Origin: Trichaptum fuscoviolaceum
Lineage: Eukaryota > Basidiomycota > Agaricomycetes > Hymenochaetales > Trichaptaceae
NCBI GenBank assembly: GCA_910574455.1
Contig: CAJSYZ010000012.1
Coordinates: forward strand, 1,109,317 to 1,173,316
Length of the DNA: 64,000 nt
Direction of reading: 5' to 3'
A program made the translations under genes and the position numbers. The notes beneath the pieces were generated by a model. That model did not search any database. It was not told where the DNA came from and worked only from the letters and a program-made list of their open reading frames with translations. Positions 57,545 to 64,000 of the stretch are shown piece by piece (within the stretch, counting starts at the first letter, position 1; each line of letters opens with the position of its first letter).

Positions 57545-59449
57545 TTAAGCGCCGAGTAAGCGTCTTTCAACACATTTATTTACCAATGACGCCTTGAATA
57601 CGCTTTGCTCCTTCTTGTTTGCAGTCTCTCGAGCGCGCGCAGCGATTTCGTCTACGATCCCCTGTATTGACTGCCGCTCCTTGTTCTTAGTCTTGTCCCA
57701 ATGGACGACGGAACGGAGGACGGACGGGCCTCGTACGTTGTTGGCCCGGATCGTCAAGAATGCGACGTTGGTCATGCCGTGATGCGACTTTCCTCGAGCC
57801 AGCTCTTGGAAGTGCTTCACCACGGGATCGATTGCCGCAGTGTTCTCCTCGAGCGACTCTGCCGCCAGCTGGATTGGCCAGACAGTCAGGTCGACGTAAG
57901 CGGTCACAACCCCCACAGGCATCGGTGTGCGGCTGGGTACGCGCTGCTGAAGCTTCGCGAGGGCATAGCATAGAGCATAGTCCTCATCGTCACTCGATAG
58001 GGACGAACGTCGACCTACGGATAAGGGGTGGGTTAGCGTGCCTCCCGCATCAGAACTTGCATGACAGCGGACCTGCTTCCTTCGTCATTAATGGACATTC
58101 AACTCTATGTTCCGCTTTCCAAGCCAGTTTCTGGCATTCGTATGAGCAGTACCGAGCAATCTCACATCCTCCGCATTTATGTACCTTGCTGTGAGCGCCC
58201 TTTGAAGCGCATGCGCGCTTTAGAAACGAGTGAGCACTTGCTTTTGTGGTTGTGACGGGTTACTCACTCTACTGCAATACCTTTCAACCAAATAGACCCC
58301 TCGGTTGTGCAAGCTTCTAAGCACCGCATGTTCCAACGTGAGGGCTTCAAGCTTGGCCAGGAAGTTTTTGTATCTGACGGAGTTGGATGAAATTGCGAGA
58401 CTACCGGTATCCTTCGTTTGTTTGTAGAGATCGCGCTGCGCTGCCTTGAAGCAACGAGAATCCTGTATGGCGCAGAAAATCGTGTGTTCGAGCGAGTCAA
58501 TCACCTGTTCCTGGTCTTCTTCGTCGAAGAAGCCGAGCAGAGGTCCAACTTTGCATAGAGGCCCAATGAGACCCCTCCGGAATGCCCGCGTGACAAATAT
58601 CGGGTACCTCATAAGGCGTGTAATTGCAAGGATGCACGTAGTGGCTAGCGGAAGGTGATCCTGTGGGGTGAACGCGGGGTATGCATGCATCACAGCCAAC
58701 ACGGACGCGAGAATTTCTTTTCGTGTCTTGGGGTCAACCTCTGACTGGGCTTGTTTTTTGTCCACTATGAGGAGCAAGACAGGAAGATGTGAATATGTTC
58801 CTCGGGGGTCAGGGAGGTCGTCGAGCGTGGCTCGCAACCGACCTGTACCGTGGAGGGCGAGATTAAACAAGGACGGGAATCGTGCACCCAGCGCCACCAG
58901 AAACGCGTCCATATCTTCACCGTATCTGAGGTAGAGTAGCGCGTTCAGCGCTTCCGATAAATATCTCGACACCTCTCTATCTGTGCTCTCCATAGCCCAC
59001 AGATCGATATAGAAATCTGATATCTCCATGCTGTTCATGTAGGCATCACGGGTTTCTTTACATGCGACAGACGCGTCGGCGAAGATGCATACGCCCAACG
59101 CGAATAACCTGCGTGCGGATACCTTTTCGCTCCCGCTGAGCGTAGCTAACTCGTTGTTCAATCCATCACGCATATACTGCGCCCACGCGAATCCGGGTGA
59201 CCAACTACGCGTGAAATGAGCCGAGGCCTCTAGGGAAGGGTCGCCAACAAGATCTCTCATTGCGAGAAAGAAATAGGCGACGTATTGGGTCTGGATGAGA
59301 GCCTGAGATGAGTAGTCCCCGTCATCGGGGGGACGTCTTCCAATGCAACTTTCGAACCCTGAAAAAGCTTGCGCGAGCGTCTCAGGCCTCGTATTGGATC
59401 GGGAGCGAGCGGCTGATGTTAGGACGCGCAGGTCCTGGTCTCGCGTTAG
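57545..59449 (-). CDS. MYND-type zinc-finger protein (5' exon not found)
   Basis: The long first recognised exon carries helical repeats (FALGVCIFADASVAC, EALNALLYLRYGEDMDAFL, LPLATTCILAITRLMRYPIF) common in Agaricomycete MYND proteins. It ends HNRGVYLVERYCSR at a GTGAGT donor. The next exon gives the MYND finger: HKCGGCEIARYCSYECQK, then AWKAEHRVEC, with all Cys/His ligands. A further intron leads to the last exon (SLSSDDEDYALCYALAKLQQ to stop 57545), whose WPIQLAAESLEE region is duplicated at 56627. Coding frame continues upstream of the ATG at 59260 (ETLAQAFSGFESCIG) to an acceptor-like TAG at 59450-59452; the true start lies in an unidentified exon. MYND fingers bind proline-rich partners. 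Confidence 0.8.
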
Positions 59450-59599
59450 CTACGGTGTTCTTGCATCTAGGGGAAAGGACACGAACTAACCGCATCATGG
59501 AGTCGCATTTGATGTCAGTAGTGAATGGCTTGTAGCGCTTTTTTTTTGTGAATGCAACAGATGGAGGGCGAGTACAGGTCCCAGAAGTATGAAGGGAGA

Positions 59600-59618
59600 G
59601 GGGGGGGGGGGGGGGGGG
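59600..59618 (+). repeat. 19-G homopolymer
   Basis: Preceded by GAAGGGAGA. One of three G/C tracts of 17-19 bases in this block. Confidence 0.9.
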
Positions 59619-59916
59619 ACGAGGTGGGGTTCGAGCTCGAGAAATGATGTACATATATGCTGTCGACATTCCGCGTGAATACGCGTCCTTCGTCGCCGCA
59701 TAAAAACATGAGTGGATGATCTGTCCTCTTCGTCTTCTCAACATGGGCTGACGTTTTCCTCTTGCATAATACAGTATTCGTGTGGGGAGGAGTTGTAGAC
59801 ACAAGTGGAGATGACGTCACCGTGACGGTCACGCGCGCCGGCGGTGTTTGTATTTATTTTGTCTACCAGTACTAGTGTGACTACGTTAGTATTCTTCGAC
59901 TCTGTCTCTGTACAGT

Positions 59917-60513
59917 ATGCATGCTAGCCCTAGGATACTCGATCATCGGTACTTCGCGGAGGAAGATGACTGGGAATTTTATATACGATGGGTAGAGGAT
60001 GACCAAGAGCACGATAGCTGGTTTCCTGGAGCCTTGCTCGACGACAGGAGCTTGCTAAACGACTATCTCGTTGCGCTTGGCTTTCCTATTCACTCGGATC
60101 ACAGTTGCTTACACGAGCTCGATTGCGACAATGATTGCACTACCGCATCGCTGGAAGTTGCTGTTGGTAGTGACGACCATTCTGCTGATGTCTCTGTCGC
60201 CGGCTCGGATGGAGGTGGCTCTAATGACACTATATCCGACACCTGGGGCCAACTAGACTGTTCTGGTGTGGCTAACGATTCCGACGACGTCGGTGACGAA
60301 TCTGTCGTGTCTCTTGCTATTGCTGGCGAATTTGCTATATCGGGGCAACTGGATTATTCTGACGCGACTAATTATTCCGAGGACGACGACGACGACGACG
60401 ACGACGAAGGTGCGGCGTCTCTTGCTGTCGCGGGTGGCAGTGATGCTGCTGCATTCTCTGATTCGACTTTGGTTGCGAACGAAGACCCTGTAATGGACGG
60501 ACATTGTTGGTGA
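59917..60513 (+). CDS. Chromodomain-like protein with acidic repeats
   Basis: Single-exon frame of 198 residues. Residues 6-50 (RILDHRYFAEEDDWEFYIRW, then DSWFPGALLDD, LLNDYL) follow the chromodomain pattern: RI/LxxR, an aromatic-rich YxxxW strand, then SW with an acidic turn and a C-terminal helix. The rest is Asp/Ser/Ala-rich, with two imperfect repeats of GQLDxS..SLAxAG (about residues 112-137 and 145-171) and a run of eight Asp. Chromodomains read methylated histone tails or, in retrotransposon integrases, direct integration. No integrase is adjacent, so a stand-alone reader or a transposon-derived remnant are both possible. Confidence 0.55.
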   Translation: MHASPRILDHRYFAEEDDWEFYIRWVEDDQEHDSWFPGALLDDRSLLNDYLVALGFPIHSDHSCLHELDCDNDCTTASLEVAVGSDDHSADVSVAGSDGGGSNDTISDTWGQLDCSGVANDSDDVGDESVVSLAIAGEFAISGQLDYSDATNYSEDDDDDDDDEGAASLAVAGGSDAAAFSDSTLVANEDPVMDGHCW

Positions 60514-60673
60514 ATTGAATGTAGAAGAAGAAACCGTGCGTACCTTTAGCCCCATGACTCTACTATATAATGATGATCACATGCAAGTACAGATGTCAAA
60601 TGACTACTCGTACATGTACGTATATGCTGCCGTGAACTTGTATGATTTCGTTTGATGTCCCTCTTAGGACTCG

Positions 60674-60702
60674 AAAAAAAAAAGGGGGGGGGGGGGGGGG
60701 GG
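60674..60702 (+). repeat. 10-A run followed by 19-G homopolymer
   Basis: Ten A (60674-60683) pass directly into nineteen G (60684-60702). Confidence 0.9.
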
Positions 60703-61729
60703 CTAGCCGCGGATCGTCGTTCAGAATGGACCTTTATGGCCTCGTGCAATCAGACTCGTTTCTGGGATGGAGAATCTCCTATTACATACTACTCTCCTGT
60801 CGTATTATGCGTCGTGATCAATCTCGCTTGATGGATTAGATGGTGAACCTGAATTTGTGTATCAGTACTCGCATCTCCTGCACCGATGATATACGCATAA
60901 CCCTTATATTGAGTCATTTTAAGCACGAACACTGTCTGTAGTATCTGAAGATGCCAGTCCGCATCCGGCGCGGTTCGCATTTCCAGTGCCTTTTCGACTC
61001 GGATTTCGACAGAAGGAAATCCGTATCCTGAAAGCCGTCTACGAACTGTGAAAAGCACCTGCATAGTTCCCGTTATGTTAACATGCAGTTAGTAGCCCGG
61101 GTGCGCACGTTAGCAAGGTTGTTGCCAACCCGAAGTTTGTATCCACCCCCCCTCTCCTCGCTGACATACGACTATCTGTATTCTAGAGTCACGAAACCTA
61201 ACCGTATACTCTCGGGTCTCTTTTTGCTTGTTGACTTGTACATTGACTGTGTCAAGCACCGCATATGTTTGGGCATATTTATACAATGTCTTTCATAGTC
61301 ACATACGCATCTTAAGTTATAACATTGTTCGAACTCCTCTACGCGATGCTTTTCTACCGCATCGAATCCCCGGTCTCCGGTTGCAAATATGTCAACGGAG
61401 ACGGCATCCTATCTCGCAATGCGATGATTGCGCACGGTCGTCAACGCCGAGCATGATCAAGTCATGAAGTCAAGAGTTCGGCGAATGCGAGAGGAGATAC
61501 TAAATTCGTCATACCCGCAAAGCGGAAAAGCGTGCATCGGTCATGGATAAAGGCGGCAGATAAACGGTACAAGGCTTACAAGGCGGGGATGGACACGAGA
61601 GAACAAGCGGTTAGATTGGTAAATAAGCTGAAGTTACGAGAAGGGGATGCGTTTGTCGATTTCGTAGAGTTTGTTATGGCCAGCCCTCAAGTGGTATGCG
61701 ATAGTAGATGACGTCATCGTCACAGGTTG

Positions 61730-61738
61730 TATATATAG
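61730..61738 (+). promoter_or_regulatory. TATA box of the F-box/LRR-like gene
   Basis: TATATATAG lies 37 bases upstream of the ATG at 61775, preceded by the CRE-like sequence TGACGTCA at 61709-61716. Confidence 0.6.
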
Positions 61739-61774
61739 CCATGCATCGTCGAGTGATTTCTCTCTCGTACCACC

Positions 61775-62794
61775 ATGTTCCCCAAAGTCATACTCCTACG
61801 CATCGCGACTGCTGTTATACAGGACTCAGACTATTTTGCAGACTTTTCTCCGTTGGCTAGTATGTCGAAAGAATGGCGCATGTGCATGCTCAATCATTAT
61901 TATAAACTTCGCCCCTTGACTATTTCAGACGAGGACGTGCCAGTCGGTATGCTTCCGTTTATAGAGAAAGCAAAGTGAGAAACATTTGCTTCGTTCGTGA
62001 TGGCCATGCTGACAGGTCCCAGGTCCGTCACCATCCAATATCAAACAATGAAGTCCCTCGAACGGGGAGTCTACCAGGCGATGATGGCGAACACCCAGAC
62101 GTTACAGATCAATTGTGCATCCTGGTCGCCGGAATATTTCAATTTGCTGTCTCTCTCTGCTCTTGTGTCTGTGCCAGTGCTGACGCATCTTCGGATCCAT
62201 ACGTCGTCTCATGGTCGTGTCATTGAACTTGCCTCGGCTGTGGCTACCGTTGCCTCTCACTTGCCGAACCTGGAATCTCTTGTGATATCTTCTGATCAGT
62301 GTGTAGCAGCTGTGGACGTCACGACCTGGGATGCTTTCTTCACGCGCACTCTACACTTTCCGGGGTTTCTTTGGAGCGCAGGCACAGTATTGGTGCGTAT
62401 GATTCACACTTGCGTTCAAACGATGCTTACAGTATACGCCGGGCAGGACGCGTTGGGAACCGCTATACGTCCCTTCCAGCGGCTTATCCATCTGGAGTTA
62501 CCTTTCTTCCCACTCAGCATGAACTCTGTCTCACTCTGTATCTTGACTGAGCATCTCGATCACCAGCAGGCGAACGTCCCATTTGTCCATGATTACCAGC
62601 ATGCGAACGTCCCCTTCGTCCATCCCTCAAATTGCACGCTGTGCCGAAACCGTTGGCGCAAGCGCGTGGACAACACCGCAACTAAGATGCTCGGCCGCCT
62701 CCAGCGCATTGTCTCTAGCATGGAGTTACTGACGTTGTCAACATTCTTTCCTGAAGACTTCTGCTCTTCCAAGCACACGTACTCTGTCGAATAA
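61775..62794 (+). CDS. F-box/LRR-like protein
   Basis: Two exons (61775-61974, 62023-62794) give 323 residues. The start MFPKVILLRIATAVIQDSDY, then LASMSKEWRMCMLNHYYKL resembles the F-box and first helices of Agaricomycete F-box proteins, though the canonical LPxE is not present. The second exon holds leucine-rich segments (TLQINCASWSPEYFNLLSLS, VLTHLRIHTSS, LPNLESLVISSD, RLIHLELPFFPL) typical of an LRR sheet. Two copies of QxANVPFVH occur near residues 242-258. It would select substrates for an SCF ligase (inference). Confidence 0.65.
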
Positions 62795-63537
62795 ACTCTG
62801 TTTCTGATATCTGCTCTCTTCTGGCTCACTTGCTGCTTCGGAAAATAACGGCTGTGCTTTATAATGTACTAATAGTATTGACAATGTTTACAATGATCAC
62901 GATACAGTCTTTCCTCTGCTATTCCGTTCCCTGAGTGATTCGTTGTTTGATCTGTCGTCGGCCAGTCGGCAATGGTGTTTTTTTCTTTTCTTTTTCTGTA
63001 CGAATCTGTGACACGGTGGGCACAGTGCTTTCGATCCTGTCACAATGTATTCGTTGTCACCGTTTCTCCGCCGGGCCATTACTTGCCCATGTAGTATCAT
63101 GGCGAGTACTGCTAGTAGTACCCAATTTGGGTTCAGACATGGTCTGATTACCAATAGCCTCCCTTGTAGTACTACTATCATGCGGACTGTCGTCCACTCT
63201 TGACTGCCATCGTCTGTGGCACTTTCTCTAAAGTCTCGTTGCACTCTCTCTTAAGTCTCATTGCATACTTTCTAAAGTCTCATTAGCAACTCGAGTCACA
63301 GAGTATGAACACATGGCGATCGACATGCCCATATAGTCTTCCCTATGTTCCACCATGGACAGTCTTCATTTCGACGGAGACCGGTTGGGGTGATATATAA
63401 GACTGGACATTGCCCCTAAGTTGCCACTCGCAACTTAGACTGCGACAACGACGTGGTGGCATTCCTGTTACGATCACAGGTATGCTTTCTTCCCCAATGT
63501 TACTTATGTGATGCTGACGATTCCTTTCCCGCAGAAT
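62795..63537. other. Spacer with TAC/GTA palindromes
   Basis: GTACTGCTAGTAGTAC near 63105 and GTAGTACTACTA near 63166 recall the hairpins at the recombinase-element edges. TTTCTAAAGTCTC-type motifs repeat three times (63230-63285). The promoter of the last gene is included. Confidence 0.5.
63394..63400 (+). promoter_or_regulatory. TATA box of the last gene
   Basis: TATATAA, 138 bases before the ATG at 63538. An intron-like segment (GTATGC at 63480 to CCCGCAG at 63536) fills most of the distance, so the leader is probably spliced. Confidence 0.5.
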
Positions 63538-64000
63538 GGACGAAGACGAGGAATTCCTTGAGCGGTACAAAGTCGTTTATATCGATGGCTTCCTCGATGT
63601 GGCGTACTTTCGTTTCACGCCAAGTGGCTTGTCGACGAGGTGGTACTCGGAGCTCTCTCGCTGGACCAACCCCATCAGAGATGCGATTCGAGATGCAGAA
63701 TTATTGGAGCTCCCCGCGACCAATGAGGAAGTTCTGGATGCTTTGTTTTTGCGCGTCTGCAAGTTCAACAAGGACCTGTTGACTGGTTTCCGCGCGAAAC
63801 CTTCGGAACGCAAGCTCGTACAGCACGCGTTTCAACCAACAGTTTCGCCCAATGCCCCGGTGGCTTGGTCGCATGGGATCCTGACAGCCGTCGTTCTGGA
63901 CAGACTGATGTGGGCTTGCAACAAGACCCCCGTTACCAGGCCTCCCCAAGTCCCCTTCAGAGCCCAAGCGCAACTGAAGGCTGACGCCAGCAGAATGCGC
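63538..64000 (+). CDS. N-terminus of a second member of the JmjC-linked family (runs off the window)
   Basis: The open frame starts MDEDEEFLERYKVVYIDGFL directly after an acceptor (CCCGCAGA) and continues to the end. It matches the first exon of the gene at 46925-50078: IDGFLDV against ITGFMDT, LFLRVCKFNKDLLTGF against LFARLHGHVAVFNDRL, and AWSHGILTAVVLDRLMWACN against WVYGFLTAVLLDRLLWSAQV. The catalytic-like part, if present, lies beyond the window. Orientation is opposite to the first copy. Confidence 0.7.

Larger units (their letters stand above)
60514..61774. other. Spacer with poly-G and an unsupported minus-strand frame
   Basis: Bases 60789-61064 on the minus strand open with ATG and encode 91 residues (MQVLFTVRRRLSGYGFP at the start) without a recognised motif; kept as doubtful. 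The A-run/G-run at 60674-60702 is listed separately. Confidence 0.45.

Noticed and set aside
60789..61064. 91-residue minus-strand frame
   Set aside because: It has an ATG but no recognisable domain or homolog in the window; kept only as a remark in the spacer entry.

Overview
The window is nuclear DNA of a filamentous basidiomycete, most likely an Agaricomycete. Almost every real gene is cut by introns of about 44-70 nt with GT..AG ends. The gene set fits that group: fast-evolving F-box proteins, a fungal-type kinase-like protein, a MYND finger protein, an NLR-type N-terminal region, GH16 enzymes, a TET/JBP dioxygenase and DUF3435-type tyrosine recombinases. The assignment comes from gene content and gene structure only; no rRNA or other phylogenetic marker is present.

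Positions 1 to about 31.6 kb are mostly ordinary chromosome. In order they hold: a kinase-like gene (558-1669); two tandem four-helix membrane-protein paralogs (2658-6390); a 3.8-kb stretch without a recognisable gene; an NLR-type N-terminal protein lacking a NACHT domain (10226-11159); a trans-aconitate-type methyltransferase (11613-12744); a Qc-SNARE (12917-13828); a GH16 enzyme (14271-15642); an F-box protein (16477-18392); a long low-complexity coiled-coil protein (19158-21766); gamma-tubulin complex component 2 (22554-25722); two tandem serine palmitoyltransferase small-subunit-like genes (26014-27368); a second GH16 enzyme with a broken first-exon frame (28799-30082); and mitochondrial ribosomal protein uS4m (30302-31566). 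Housekeeping roles represented are microtubule nucleation, endosomal/vacuolar fusion, sphingolipid synthesis and mitochondrial translation.

From about 31.9 kb to the end the window is an accessory, repeat-rich block. It opens with a pyrimidine-rich minisatellite carrying the palindrome GGAGCATATGCTCC, followed by four copies of a small dispersed hairpin element. Next comes a 6.9-kb mobile element (about 34.8-41.7 kb) coding for a DUF3435-type tyrosine recombinase with a C-terminal zinc-finger array. Directly beside it is a deletion derivative of the same element (about 41.7-45.1 kb), which shares a 408-bp identical tract with it. A 198-bp inverted-repeat (MITE-like) element follows.

The next unit (46.7-55.35 kb) is bounded by two directly oriented copies of the hairpin element. 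It holds a JmjC-like gene whose first metal site looks lost, a TET/JBP dioxygenase with its HxD..H..R residues intact, and a second, more diverged recombinase-like gene. Beyond it lie a chimeric pseudogene (MYND C-terminus joined to the JmjC-gene promoter and start), an intact MYND gene, a chromodomain-like acidic protein, an F-box/LRR-like protein, and the start of a second member of the JmjC-linked family running off the end. Poly-G tracts of 17-19 nt and TAC/GTA-rich palindromes are confined to this block. The best candidates for something new are the recombinase elements, their hairpin repeats and the dioxygenase-bearing unit between two of those repeats.
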